NCBI RefSeq assembly: GCF_001544275.1
Contig: NZ_BCQE01000009.1
Location: 88,625-152,624 of the forward strand
Direction: 5' to 3'
Length of the DNA stretch: 64,000 nt
From: Enterococcus gallinarum NBRC 100675
GTDB lineage: Bacteria; Bacillota; Bacilli; Lactobacillales; Enterococcaceae
The position numbers and the translations under genes are program-made. Below, in pieces: positions 37,338-47,080 of the stretch; the stretch's first letter is position 1, and each line of letters starts with the position of its first letter. The notes beneath the pieces are model-generated. The model had not been told where the DNA came from. It saw nothing but the letters and a program-made list of their open reading frames with translations, and did no database searches.

Positions 37338-38447
37338 TTATTTTACCTCTACTTTAATAAAAATTTCTTTCAATATATATTCCCAAGAATACTTCTCAAT
37401 ATTTTTTCCTTGCTCTTTTTTTATAACTTCTTCATTTAGATTATTGAACCAATCTCCTACTTCATCTAAATTGATTAAACTATCATTATTTGATACTTCA
37501 AATATTAAATTGTTGTGGTAAATCTGCTTTCCACTTGAAACTGATGGTATCCCCCTACATAGATAGTCCACTAATTTTATTGTAGTATCTAAATCAGCGC
37601 CTCTTTTATATAATGCCAAAGCACTGATTCCTATATCCATTGTTTCAAAAACTTTTGCTAATTCGTCTCTATCTAATCTACCTAAAAAATGTACTTTTTC
37701 ATCCACATTTAACTTTTTTGAAATTTTTTTCAAATTCTCTATATCAGGTCCATCTCCTATTATATAGAAATTGAAATTATATTTTCTTTGCAATTCTAAG
37801 CTGCGGATAATTCGATCGAAACCATGGTACGGATATAAAGTACCTACACCGACTAAATTCAAATCTGTTGTTTTTTCTTCTATACTTCTCAATGGTATAT
37901 TTTCATCTGATATACCATTAGTTATAGCAAACATTTTTTTTAAAATTCTTTTTTTGGAGTTACTAATTATTACGGGAATAACATTACTATAATGATACAA
38001 AATAGGAAAAGTTAAGAAATCGATGGTTAATTTAAAAAATGTAAACAATTTATTTTTAGCGACAGAAATTTGTTCTTTATAATAAGGAAAAGTTGGAAGT
38101 TCATAAATTATTTTCACACCATTTTTTTTAGCTTGCCTAAATAAAAGTAACTGGTAAACAGAAGGCTTTAGTGTATTCCTAAAATATAAATAATCAAACT
38201 TTTTTTCTTTTAATTGATTAATTGCAAGTTTGTTTAAACTTGCAATCGTGTCTTTCTGATTACAAACTATTTCTTTTGTAGCTAACTTACCATCTTCAAA
38301 GTTTAATATGACTAAATTTCCTTTAAATTTGCATATTAGTCTGCTTTTTTTAGATAATTTACTTAGTATTTCTAGATGTTTTTCAATTTTTTTGTATATT
38401 CCACTATATAAATCATATTCAATATTGGCTACATATAATAAACTCAT
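37338..38447 (-). CDS. Glycosyltransferase, GT4-like
   Basis: 369 aa. GVGTLYPYHGFDRIIRSLE and IIGDGPDIENL belong to the C-terminal GT-B domain; the donor motif is degenerate (ADLDTTIKLVDYLCRGIPSV). Repeat-unit assembly; linkage not predictable. Confidence 0.78.
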   Translation of the reverse strand: MSLLYVANIEYDLYSGIYKKIEKHLEILSKLSKKSRLICKFKGNLVILNFEDGKLATKEIVCNQKDTIASLNKLAINQLKEKKFDYLYFRNTLKPSVYQLLLFRQAKKNGVKIIYELPTFPYYKEQISVAKNKLFTFFKLTIDFLTFPILYHYSNVIPVIISNSKKRILKKMFAITNGISDENIPLRSIEEKTTDLNLVGVGTLYPYHGFDRIIRSLELQRKYNFNFYIIGDGPDIENLKKISKKLNVDEKVHFLGRLDRDELAKVFETMDIGISALALYKRGADLDTTIKLVDYLCRGIPSVSSGKQIYHNNLIFEVSNNDSLINLDEVGDWFNNLNEEVIKKEQGKNIEKYSWEYILKEIFIKVEVK

Positions 38448-38458
38448 CCATATCTCCT

Positions 38459-39277
38459 TTAGAAATATTCCTCAATAATTTTTTCTAGAGATTCTGCAAT
38501 ATATTTAGCTTTTTTTTGCTTGCCTAATTTTCCAGTGACCTTACTCTCTAGGTGCTCGACTTCAATTCTAGAATCATAATATATTCTACCGTTTTGTTTG
38601 AGAACTTCTTCAGCTATAAACGCTTCTTCACTATACATTAATGACATATAACTTTTATTTAATTTATCCAAAAAATTTCTTCTCAAAAAGAAAAAAGATC
38701 CATGAGCGGAATAAACATAACAGCTCTCTTCTTTATTTTTTTTAATCATAGCATGTTTAATATCTGATAAACTAAAGTACATATTAGCCAAAAATTTATT
38801 ATTGAATATTTTCACTCTTCTTAATAATTCTCTCTTTGTATATCTTGTTTTATATTGGGGATTGCTATACGCATTAAGTTCTTTTGAAAAAACAGACGGA
38901 GCAACGCAGACAATATCATCACTATAATTCGTAGCTAAAAATTTTTTTATAAAAAATTTGTTAGGTATTTCAATATCTGTATTACTAAAGATTACCCAGT
39001 CAAGATTTTCCTTCCGAAATTGACTTTTTCTATATCCATAAAGAAGTCCATTTAAGTATCCTAAATTTCCATTTGGAAAGATTAATTCGCATTGAAATGA
39101 AATGCTATCTATCAATATTTCCAAACCTATTAAATCCTCATTATTAAATTTATTCATCACTAAAGTTACGAAAAAATCTATATCATCTATTACTTGGTTA
39201 TTTAATTCATTCAAATATAATTCTATATCTTCATAGTTATCATAATATATGATAACATTTTGAATGGAGTTATTCAT
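38459..39277 (-). CDS. Glycosyltransferase, GT2-like
   Basis: 272 aa. FPNGNLGYLNGLLYGY and FSNTDIEIP (the DxD-like NTD position) match rhamnosyl/galactosyl GT2 enzymes (GT-A fold); AHGSFFFLRRNF precedes the catalytic-base region YSEEAFIAEE. Given the rml genes, a rhamnosyltransferase is plausible but unproven. Overlaps the capG start region by 8 bases. Confidence 0.75.
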   Translation of the reverse strand: MNNSIQNVIIYYDNYEDIELYLNELNNQVIDDIDFFVTLVMNKFNNEDLIGLEILIDSISFQCELIFPNGNLGYLNGLLYGYRKSQFRKENLDWVIFSNTDIEIPNKFFIKKFLATNYSDDIVCVAPSVFSKELNAYSNPQYKTRYTKRELLRRVKIFNNKFLANMYFSLSDIKHAMIKKNKEESCYVYSAHGSFFFLRRNFLDKLNKSYMSLMYSEEAFIAEEVLKQNGRIYYDSRIEVEHLESKVTGKLGKQKKAKYIAESLEKIIEEYF

Positions 39278-40394
39278 TCCAAACCACCCTTTTCACATAA
39301 TCTGTATAAGACAAAATAATCCGAAGTACTTTCTCTGATACATTTGGCATTGAGTAGTCTGAAACTTTTCTTAATGTATCTTTTTCTTGTGTCTCCAGTA
39401 CACTAAGTCCTTCCAGTATACGATCGCTAGCTAGTCCGACCATCATCACTGATGCTTCTTCCATAGCCTCTGGACGTTCATGAGCTTGACGAATATTCAA
39501 GGCTTTGAAATTAAGAATAGACGACTCTTCACTGATAGTTCCACTATCACTTAAAACTGCTTTTGCATTCATTTGTAATTTATTGTAATCATTGAATCCC
39601 ATTGGTTTCATCGTTTGAACCAAGGAATGAAACTGAATTCCTTTTTGTTGAATCATTTTCATTGTACGCGGATGTGTACTGATAATTATTGGATACTGAT
39701 ATTTCTCAGCGATAGTATTTAATGATTCAACTAAATTAGAAAAGTTTTCTTCTGAACTGATATTCTCTTCTCTATGTGCTGAAACCAAAAAATATTCATC
39801 TTGTACTAATGATAATTCTTTTAAAATCATTGAGTTTTCAATATCTTCTTTTCTTGAATTCAACACTTCAAACATTGGACTACCAGTTTTAATGATACGA
39901 TCTGCTGGGAGTCCTTCTCTTAGTAAATATTCTCGAGCAATATCACTATAAGTTAAATTGATGTCTGCCGTATGATCAACAATCTTACGATTTGTCTCTT
40001 CAGGGACACGCTGATCAAAACAACGATTTCCTGCTTCCATATGAAAAATAGGAATATGTCTTCTTTTAGCTGCAATAGCACACAAACAACTATTCGTATC
40101 TCCAAGCACTAAAAAGGCGTCTGGTTTTACTGTATCAAGAATTGGATCAATTTTAATTAAAATATTCCCTACGGTTTCAATAGCAGTACCCGTTGCAGCA
40201 TTCAAAAAGTAATCGGGCTTTTTCAAATTAAAGTCTTCAAAAAAAACTTCATTTAACTCATAATCATAGTTTTGTCCTGTATGAACCAGTATATGGTCGA
40301 TAGCTTCAGAATTTTCTAAACGATTGATTACAGCCGATAACCGGATAATCTCTGGACGAGTTCCAACAACTGTCATTACCTTCAATTTCTTCAT
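39270..40394 (-). CDS. capG: UDP-GlcNAc/UDP-N-acetyl-L-sugar 2-epimerase, CapG-like
   Basis: 374 aa from ATG 40394 (GGAGG upstream), the length I recall for staphylococcal CapG. Motifs: GTRPEIIRLSAVI, HTGQNYDYELN, VLGDTNSCL, MEAGNRCFDQRVPEE and SDSGTISEES. Directly follows CapE and CapF genes, so it should perform the last step to UDP-N-acetyl-L-fucosamine rather than make ManNAc. Confidence 0.85.
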   Translation of the reverse strand: MKKLKVMTVVGTRPEIIRLSAVINRLENSEAIDHILVHTGQNYDYELNEVFFEDFNLKKPDYFLNAATGTAIETVGNILIKIDPILDTVKPDAFLVLGDTNSCLCAIAAKRRHIPIFHMEAGNRCFDQRVPEETNRKIVDHTADINLTYSDIAREYLLREGLPADRIIKTGSPMFEVLNSRKEDIENSMILKELSLVQDEYFLVSAHREENISSEENFSNLVESLNTIAEKYQYPIIISTHPRTMKMIQQKGIQFHSLVQTMKPMGFNDYNKLQMNAKAVLSDSGTISEESSILNFKALNIRQAHERPEAMEEASVMMVGLASDRILEGLSVLETQEKDTLRKVSDYSMPNVSEKVLRIILSYTDYVKRVVWNE

Positions 40395-40396
40395 AT

Positions 40397-41506
40397 TCAA
40401 ACCTCCATATAATAGGTATCCGGTTTTTGAGAATTAAATGGTTCATTTACCCACATAATCGTGACCATGTCTGAGGAACCTAAATTTTCAATGTTGTGGG
40501 TATAACCTACAGGAATATCCACTACTTCTAATTTTTCTCCAGATACAAAATACTCAATAACTTCTTCGGAATCAATTTTTCTAAATCGAATTACTCCTTC
40601 GCCACTTACAACCAAGAATTTCTCGTTTTTAGTATGATGCCAATGGTTTCCTTTAGTGATTCCAGGCTTAGAAATATTGACAGAAACTTGTCCGCGATCT
40701 TCTGTTCTTAAAAATTCAGTGAATGACCCTCTTTCATCTATATTCATTTTTAATGGATAAGAAAAGGCATCCTTAGGTAAAAAGCTTAAATATGTGCTGT
40801 ATAAATTTTTCTCAATTCGATTACTCAAATTTGGAACAGATAAATTCTGACGACTATTTTTAAAAGATACAATGAGATCCCGTAATATACCCACAGTGAT
40901 TGTATCAGTTTCTGGAACAACACAGTAACTTTCTTTTGAGGTGGGAGTCCCTTCCAAACAGTGAATCAATTCCTTAACAACATCGTCAATATAACATAAT
41001 TCAATTTTAGCAGTTTCATCGTTAACGATGATTTCTTCGCCTCGAGCAATCTTGTAACAAAATGTAGCAACAACTGTATTATAGTTTGGCTTCGACCACT
41101 TCCCATATAAATTAGCAAAGCGATAAACATATACGTTAGCACCAGTTTCTTCTTGATAAGAAAATAGTAATTCTTCTCCTGCTTTCTTACTCTTACCATA
41201 AGAGTTATCTAATGCAGCTTGGATAGATGAGGAAATCATTATTGGACAAGTATTGTTATATTCTTTTAGCTTATCTAATAGAAGAGACGTGAACCCAAAA
41301 TTTCCATCCATAAACTCTGAATCATTTTTTGGACGATTGACCCCAGCCAAATGAAAAACAAAATCAGCTTTTAAGCAGTACTCATCTAGTAAATAATCTG
41401 GTGTATCAATATCGTAGACAAAAATGTCAGAATATCCGTTATTCTTCAATTCAGCAACCAAATTTTTACCAACAAAGCCATTTGCGCCTGTCACTAAAAT
41501 TTTCAT
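40397..41506 (-). CDS. capF: CapF-type bifunctional reductase/epimerase
   Basis: 369 aa from ATG 41506, which overlaps the CapE stop (ATGA); this equals the length I recall for S. aureus CapF. The N-terminal SDR domain has TGANGFVGKNL and YGKSKKAGE; the C-terminal cupin (about 245-369) has KGNHWHHTKNEKFLV metal ligands. Second enzyme of the UDP-L-FucNAc pathway. Confidence 0.9.
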   Translation of the reverse strand: MKILVTGANGFVGKNLVAELKNNGYSDIFVYDIDTPDYLLDEYCLKADFVFHLAGVNRPKNDSEFMDGNFGFTSLLLDKLKEYNNTCPIMISSSIQAALDNSYGKSKKAGEELLFSYQEETGANVYVYRFANLYGKWSKPNYNTVVATFCYKIARGEEIIVNDETAKIELCYIDDVVKELIHCLEGTPTSKESYCVVPETDTITVGILRDLIVSFKNSRQNLSVPNLSNRIEKNLYSTYLSFLPKDAFSYPLKMNIDERGSFTEFLRTEDRGQVSVNISKPGITKGNHWHHTKNEKFLVVSGEGVIRFRKIDSEEVIEYFVSGEKLEVVDIPVGYTHNIENLGSSDMVTIMWVNEPFNSQKPDTYYMEV

Positions 41507-42525
41507 TGTTTTACCCACTCTTTCAACTCTTTCTGAACATATTCTAATTCTAATAATTTTTCTTTAATTTGTTCCACTGAAAGACGTTGTGTATTATCTG
41601 AATTATATTCCCCTTCTTGAGTTAATTCTGTACTTCCTTCCACAAAATACTTATCATAGTTCAAATCACGTGTATCAGCAGGGACACGATAGAAGTTGCC
41701 CATATCTTTTGCCACAAGATATTCTTCTTTTGTGAGTAAGGTTTCATATCGTTTTTCACCATGTCTAGTACCAATGATATGAATTTCATTATCTGCATGA
41801 AATAGTTCTTTCACTGCTTGTGCTAGATCTCCAACGGTAGAAGCTGGCGATTTTTGAACCATGATATCCCCTGCTTTTGCATTTTTAAAAGCAAAGACGA
41901 CAAGTTCAACTGCTTCTTCTAAGCTCATTAAAAATCTTGTCATACCTGGGTCTGTCACAGTTAATGGCTTACCAGATTTGATTTGTTCAATAAACAAAGG
42001 AATAACAGACCCTCTAGATGCCATAACATTGCCATAACGGGTACCACAAATCATAGTATTTTCATCAGAAATAGTTTTTGCTTTGGCAACAAAAACCTTT
42101 TCCATCATTGCTTTTGAAATTCCCATAGCATTGATAGGATAGGCCGCTTTATCTGTTGAAAGGCAAATAACTTTCTTCACTTCCATTTCAATAGCTGCAG
42201 TCACAACATTATCTGTTCCCATAACATTCGTTTTGACAGCTTCCATAGGAAAAAACTCGCATGAAGGAACTTGCTTTAAAGCCGCCGCATGGAAAATATA
42301 GTCAACACCGTACATTGCATTTTTCACGCTATTTATATCTCGTACATCACCAATATAAAATTTCAATTTATCATTATTGTATCTCTTACGCATATCATCC
42401 TGCTTTTTTTCGTCACGAGAAAATATACGGATTTCTTTTATATCGGAATCTAGAAATCTCTTCATTACAGCATTTCCAAAAGAGCCTGTGCCACCTGTTA
42501 TTAGTAAAACCTTATCTTTAAACAT
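41503..42525 (-). CDS. capE: CapE-type UDP-GlcNAc 4,6-dehydratase/5-epimerase
   Basis: 340 aa. TGGTGSFGNAVMKRFL, AALKQVPSCEFFPMEA and STDKAAYPINAMGISK, where Met replaces the usual catalytic Tyr of SDRs, are characteristic of CapE/FlaA1. First enzyme from UDP-GlcNAc toward UDP-L-FucNAc. Confidence 0.9.
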   Translation of the reverse strand: MFKDKVLLITGGTGSFGNAVMKRFLDSDIKEIRIFSRDEKKQDDMRKRYNNDKLKFYIGDVRDINSVKNAMYGVDYIFHAAALKQVPSCEFFPMEAVKTNVMGTDNVVTAAIEMEVKKVICLSTDKAAYPINAMGISKAMMEKVFVAKAKTISDENTMICGTRYGNVMASRGSVIPLFIEQIKSGKPLTVTDPGMTRFLMSLEEAVELVVFAFKNAKAGDIMVQKSPASTVGDLAQAVKELFHADNEIHIIGTRHGEKRYETLLTKEEYLVAKDMGNFYRVPADTRDLNYDKYFVEGSTELTQEGEYNSDNTQRLSVEQIKEKLLELEYVQKELKEWVKQ

Positions 42526-42527
42526 AT

Positions 42528-43739
42528 TTACATCCCCTCAACTAAAAAAGAATCCATAGAGTCTAATAATTTTTCTTTTTCAAAATTATTCTCAAAATAA
42601 TTTCTTGAATTATTTCCTAATTTTTCGATTTGTTTTTTATCTAGTTTTACAATTTTCTTTATATTTTCAATCAAATGATTAACATCTCCAGCATCACTGG
42701 CATATCCACACTCTGCTTTTATTACAATATCTTTTGACTCTCCACTTGCCGATAACAATATTGGTTTGCCACAAGCCATACTGGATTGTAACTTTGCTGG
42801 AATAGTCATAGAGAATATCTCATTTTCTTGTAAACTAACAAACGAGAAATCACTTGCTGAAAAGATTTCCGATATCTCAGTTGGCGGAACTGGTTCCAAG
42901 AAATTGAAGTACTCTTGGAGTGCATTTTTCGTCACTTCATTTATTAAAATTTCAAGATATCGCCCACTACCAACAATATTAAACCTTACGTTTACATTCT
43001 CTTTTTTTAAACGCTGCCCAATTATAGGTAGAATTTCTAATCCTTGGGCCATACCTACATTTCCTGCAAAAGTAATGTTTATTTTATCATCAACAATAAT
43101 CTTTTTACTTTTAGTAGCTCTAGTGTGATAAAATTCTTCAGCATATTGTGGCCAAAAAAATACCTTTTCGGGATCTACTCCTCGACTCTGTATATTTTTT
43201 TTGAAGCTTTCTGAAGCTGTAAAAATTTTATTACAATTTTTATAAATATAGTCCACCATTTTGTTAAGAGGTGTAATGACTAATGGGCTAGAAATACCAG
43301 TAATTATTTCAAAATTTTCTGGCCATAAATCCATTACATATATGTAGCAAGGTATTTTAAGTTTTTTTGCAATCCATACTGCCGGTAAAGCCTGAGTCAT
43401 AGGAGAAACTTCATATATAAAAACCATATCAAAATTTTCTTTGTTAAATAGCTTCCAAAACCATCCAGAGATAACGAAAGAAAGGTAATTTAGTGCCATT
43501 GTCATGCTACTTTTCTTTCTTGGAATAATTGGAATTCTAATTATATTTATACCGTTGAGATTTTCATTGCGACGTTTATTAAATCCGTATCCTTCAAAAA
43601 AATCCCCCTGGGGATAATTTGGAATTCCTGTGAGAACAGTAACATCATATCCTCTTTCAATCCAAGAATTACATATATCGTTAATTCTGAATTGTTCAGG
43701 AAAGAAATATTGTGAAACTACTAAGATTTTTTTCGACAT
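42528..43739 (-). CDS. WbuB-like glycosyltransferase (putative L-FucNAc transferase)
   Basis: 403 aa GT4. VVSQYFFPEQFRINDI, TGIPNYPQGDFFEGY and DLWPENFE are WbuB signatures; FAGNVGMAQGL lies in the donor half. WbuB proteins transfer L-FucNAc, which fits the neighbouring capEFG genes. 2 bases from the capE start. Confidence 0.85.
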   Translation of the reverse strand: MSKKILVVSQYFFPEQFRINDICNSWIERGYDVTVLTGIPNYPQGDFFEGYGFNKRRNENLNGINIIRIPIIPRKKSSMTMALNYLSFVISGWFWKLFNKENFDMVFIYEVSPMTQALPAVWIAKKLKIPCYIYVMDLWPENFEIITGISSPLVITPLNKMVDYIYKNCNKIFTASESFKKNIQSRGVDPEKVFFWPQYAEEFYHTRATKSKKIIVDDKINITFAGNVGMAQGLEILPIIGQRLKKENVNVRFNIVGSGRYLEILINEVTKNALQEYFNFLEPVPPTEISEIFSASDFSFVSLQENEIFSMTIPAKLQSSMACGKPILLSASGESKDIVIKAECGYASDAGDVNHLIENIKKIVKLDKKQIEKLGNNSRNYFENNFEKEKLLDSMDSFLVEGM

Positions 43740-43743
43740 TATT

Positions 43744-44628
43744 TTAATTACCTACACTTCTTTCAGACGTATCTCTCACACTATTAGATTTTAAATCAGT
43801 ATTTAAATTATCATAAACTAGACTTCCAAAAGCCTTGTTAACTAATTTTCCAATTTTCCCAGGAAAATATCCTAAAAGATAAATGAACCAATTCAACCAT
43901 GAAAACAAGTAAATCTTTTTTCCATTTTCAAGTGCAAGATCTCTAACCATATAACTTGTCCTAACATAATTTTCATCCTGGGGGAAAAATACCCCGTTAT
44001 CTGAGGAGTCGACTCTAAATTTGATAAATTCACATAATCTCTCAATACTTAGCATTGATCGCTCATTTTTTATATTTGGAAAAAGTGGAAGTTTATTAGC
44101 TATTTTTACTAATTGCTGATAATTTCCTTTACTACCTTCACCATAAATCATAGGCGGTCGAATAATTGCGAGATGAAAATTTTCGCTTTGAAGTAATGTT
44201 AATTGTTTTTCAGCCTGCCATTTACTGTCCCCATAAAAATTAGATGGACTTGGTTCAGTTTCGGGTGTTATTACCCTTTTTTTATTGATATTTGTTTCTT
44301 CACCATAGATAATAATCGAACTCATATAAATAAACTGTCCAACTCTTCCATTTAAATCGTTCTTATACTTTTTAGCTGTTTCAACAGCTAAATCACAATT
44401 TACTTTATAATAAAGTTGTTTGGTTTCTTCACTTACTTTTGAAACATCGGCATGGGCTATTCCAGCTACATGAAAAACAGACTCATAATGAGAAAAATCT
44501 TTTGCTTTCCAAAGGTCGCCATGCATATCCAATGTATCGATTTGGTACTCATCACCAAACTGCTTCATCCAATTCTCGAAAGAGGTGCCAATGTAACTGT
44601 TGGCGCCAGTTATTAAAATCCGTTTCAT
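43744..44628 (-). CDS. SDR reductase/epimerase acting on a UDP-4-keto sugar
   Basis: 294 aa. TGANSYIGTSFENWM N-terminus, VFHVAGIAHAD, and catalytic FYGDSKWQAE. With a WbpM-like dehydratase and the initiating transferase directly upstream, a WbpV-like role (reducing UDP-4-keto-6-deoxy-GlcNAc to UDP-QuiNAc or UDP-FucNAc) is the best guess. A UDP-GlcNAc 4-epimerase is the alternative. Its start overlaps the sugar transferase stop by 4 bases. Confidence 0.72.
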   Translation of the reverse strand: MKRILITGANSYIGTSFENWMKQFGDEYQIDTLDMHGDLWKAKDFSHYESVFHVAGIAHADVSKVSEETKQLYYKVNCDLAVETAKKYKNDLNGRVGQFIYMSSIIIYGEETNINKKRVITPETEPSPSNFYGDSKWQAEKQLTLLQSENFHLAIIRPPMIYGEGSKGNYQQLVKIANKLPLFPNIKNERSMLSIERLCEFIKFRVDSSDNGVFFPQDENYVRTSYMVRDLALENGKKIYLFSWLNWFIYLLGYFPGKIGKLVNKAFGSLVYDNLNTDLKSNSVRDTSERSVGN

Positions 44629-45248
44629 TCCACATCCTCCTTCTTCATCGTTCCGGTACCACCTTCGACGACACCATCACTTTTAAATACAGAGGTAATC
44701 GTTCTAAAGAAACATTTGACATCCATTCCAAAACTAATGTGTTCTGTATAATCCCCATCAAGCTTAGCTTTTTCCTGTATCTCTAGCTCATCACGTCCAC
44801 TGATTTGAGCCAGTCCAGTCAATCCCGGACGAATGTCATTTGCTCCATATTTATCTCGTTCTTCAATCAAATCGTATTGATTCCATAATGCTGGACGCGG
44901 ACCAATCACTGCCATATCACCTTTTAAAATATTAAAAAGCTGCGGCAATTCATCTAAACTAGTTTTTCGCAAGAATTTCCCAACTTTTGTGATAAAAAAA
45001 TCAGGATTCTCTAACAAATGAGTCGGCATTTCTTTTGGAGTATCAACTTTCATCGTGCGAAACTTGTAGATATTAAAATGACTTTTGTCTTTACCAACTC
45101 GCTTTTGTTTGAAAATAATCGGTCCTTTTGAATCTACTTTAATTGCTAGACACAAGATCAAAAAAATCGGGGAAAGAATGATTATCCCTGCTAAGGACAG
45201 CAAAAAGTCGATCCCTCGCTTTACCCTATCTTTGTACACTTGATCCAC
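44625..45248 (-). CDS. Initiating undecaprenyl-phosphate sugar-1-P transferase
   Basis: 207 aa monotopic phosphoglycosyltransferase: N-terminal membrane helix (FLLSLAGIIILSPIFLIL), FKQKRVGKDKSHF, FRTMKVDTP, TSLDELPQLFNILKGDM (catalytic DE) and IGPRPALW. It starts the repeat unit by moving a sugar-phosphate to the lipid carrier. The short form lacks the N-terminal membrane domain of WbaP. Confidence 0.9.
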   Translation of the reverse strand: MDQVYKDRVKRGIDFLLSLAGIIILSPIFLILCLAIKVDSKGPIIFKQKRVGKDKSHFNIYKFRTMKVDTPKEMPTHLLENPDFFITKVGKFLRKTSLDELPQLFNILKGDMAVIGPRPALWNQYDLIEERDKYGANDIRPGLTGLAQISGRDELEIQEKAKLDGDYTEHISFGMDVKCFFRTITSVFKSDGVVEGGTGTMKKEDVE

Positions 45249-45250
45249 TC

Positions 45251-47068
45251 CTATTTATTTGAAGCATTGGCAAAAGCAACAACATCTTTTGCTAGCTGTT
45301 TGTCATCATCAGATAATTGTTTAACAAATTCCATGACTTCTGCTATTGAATAGCCAGTGATGTTGCCAACAAAAATTTTCTCAAACACGGCTTCATCGTT
45401 TCGCTCTTTATCTAATAGCAGTTCTTCATAGAGTTTTTCCCCAGGACGAATCCCGGTCTCAATAATTTCTATCTCATCTTCACTATAACCACTCAATCGA
45501 ATCATATTTTTTGCCAAATCAATGATTTTGACTGGCTCACTCATATCAAGAATGAAGATCTCTCCACCTTTAGCCAAAGCTCCTGATTGAATTACCAATC
45601 GGCTGGCTTCCGGAATCGTCATAAAATAGCGCGTCATGCGAAAATCCGTGATGGTAATTGGTCCGCCATTTGCGATTTGTTCTCGAAAGACAGGAATCAC
45701 ACTCCCTCGAGAGCCTAACACATTCCCAAAGCGGACAGCCGAAAATTTCGTACATCCTGCTTCATTTAATCCGGTAACGATCATTTCGGCGATTCTTTTC
45801 GTCGCTCCCATGACATTCGGAGGATTATTTGCTTTGTCTGTAGAAACCATAACGAAGTTTTTTACTTTGGCTGCTTTAGCAGCTTCTGCCACATTTTTAG
45901 TTCCGTAAACGTTGTTTTTAACGGCTTCTCTTGGATTGTATTCCATCAATGGCACATGTTTGTGGGCCGCAGCATGATAAACAATTTCTGGTTGATAATC
46001 TTCCATGATTGCAAAGATTTTCTTACGGTCTTGGATGTCTGCAATGATAGGAACGATTTCCGTAACACACTCTGAGTAGTTGTTTCTTAATTCGCGCTCA
46101 ATTAAATAGATCGAGTTTTCTCCGTGACCCAGTAACAATAGCCTACGAGGGTTGAAGCGGATTACCTGACGACAAATCTCTGAACCGATTGATCCACCGG
46201 CACCTGTCACTAGGATCGTTTTTCCCGTGATTTGATCTTTGATGGCATCAATATCCAACTGGACTTCATCTCGTCCTAATAAGTCAACCACATCGATTTC
46301 TTTTAAGCGAGAAAGATTGATTTTTCCTGAAGCGACTTCTTCCATTGACGGCATACTATTCACTTTTACATGTAACGGCTCAATCAATTCAAAAATTTCA
46401 CGAAGCTTTTTGCGGGAAAGAGACGGAATCGCGATAGTGACCATAGCAATTTCATATTTTTCAACTAGTTCAGGTAAGTCTTTGATAGAGCCGAGTACTT
46501 TCTTGCCAGAAAGATAGGTATGTCTTTTATTCGGATCATCATCAATGAAACCAATCACATTGATATCGCCAGCTGTTTTTGAACCTAACAAGCTATTATA
46601 GAGAATTCGGCCACCCTCGCCAGCTCCTAGAATCAAGGTGTTCTTTACTTCTTCACTCGTTATGCAGCGGCTGTTTTTCTTCTCGATGTACAAGCGCCAA
46701 ACTAATCGACTAGCAATGATAAAGAACATCGAAAGAAAGTAAGTTGAGACTACTAGTCGCATACTATAATTTTCTTTACTAAAAAAAAGAAGAATAATCG
46801 TTGTAAATGAACTTAATGTCAACGCTAAAAAAATGGCGATCATTTCTCGCAGATTCGTGTAACGATTAATTCTTGAAAAGACACGAAAAATCCAGCCAAA
46901 TAGCCAGTATAAAACTATTGAAAGGACAATTGAAATTTGCATAAAATCCATTGGAATCCTAACAAATGGTTTCATAAAATAATACGAAGCAATATTGGCA
47001 AAAACCAATAAGATGCTGTCCACTAGAATCAACGTGGCTATTTTTCTTCTTCTTGTTAACTCAAACAA
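45251..47068 (-). CDS. WbpM/CapD-type membrane UDP-HexNAc 4,6-dehydratase
   Basis: 605 aa. Four N-terminal membrane helices (to about residue 120), a first Rossmann domain (LILGAGEGGRILY) and a catalytic SDR domain beginning TGAGGSIGSEICRQ with HAAAHKHVPLMEYNP and STDKANNPPNVMGATK. Makes UDP-4-keto-6-deoxy-GlcNAc for the starter sugar. Confidence 0.9.
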   Translation of the reverse strand: MFELTRRRKIATLILVDSILLVFANIASYYFMKPFVRIPMDFMQISIVLSIVLYWLFGWIFRVFSRINRYTNLREMIAIFLALTLSSFTTIILLFFSKENYSMRLVVSTYFLSMFFIIASRLVWRLYIEKKNSRCITSEEVKNTLILGAGEGGRILYNSLLGSKTAGDINVIGFIDDDPNKRHTYLSGKKVLGSIKDLPELVEKYEIAMVTIAIPSLSRKKLREIFELIEPLHVKVNSMPSMEEVASGKINLSRLKEIDVVDLLGRDEVQLDIDAIKDQITGKTILVTGAGGSIGSEICRQVIRFNPRRLLLLGHGENSIYLIERELRNNYSECVTEIVPIIADIQDRKKIFAIMEDYQPEIVYHAAAHKHVPLMEYNPREAVKNNVYGTKNVAEAAKAAKVKNFVMVSTDKANNPPNVMGATKRIAEMIVTGLNEAGCTKFSAVRFGNVLGSRGSVIPVFREQIANGGPITITDFRMTRYFMTIPEASRLVIQSGALAKGGEIFILDMSEPVKIIDLAKNMIRLSGYSEDEIEIIETGIRPGEKLYEELLLDKERNDEAVFEKIFVGNITGYSIAEVMEFVKQLSDDDKQLAKDVVAFANASNK

Positions 47069-47080
47069 CCCAAAAGCCCC

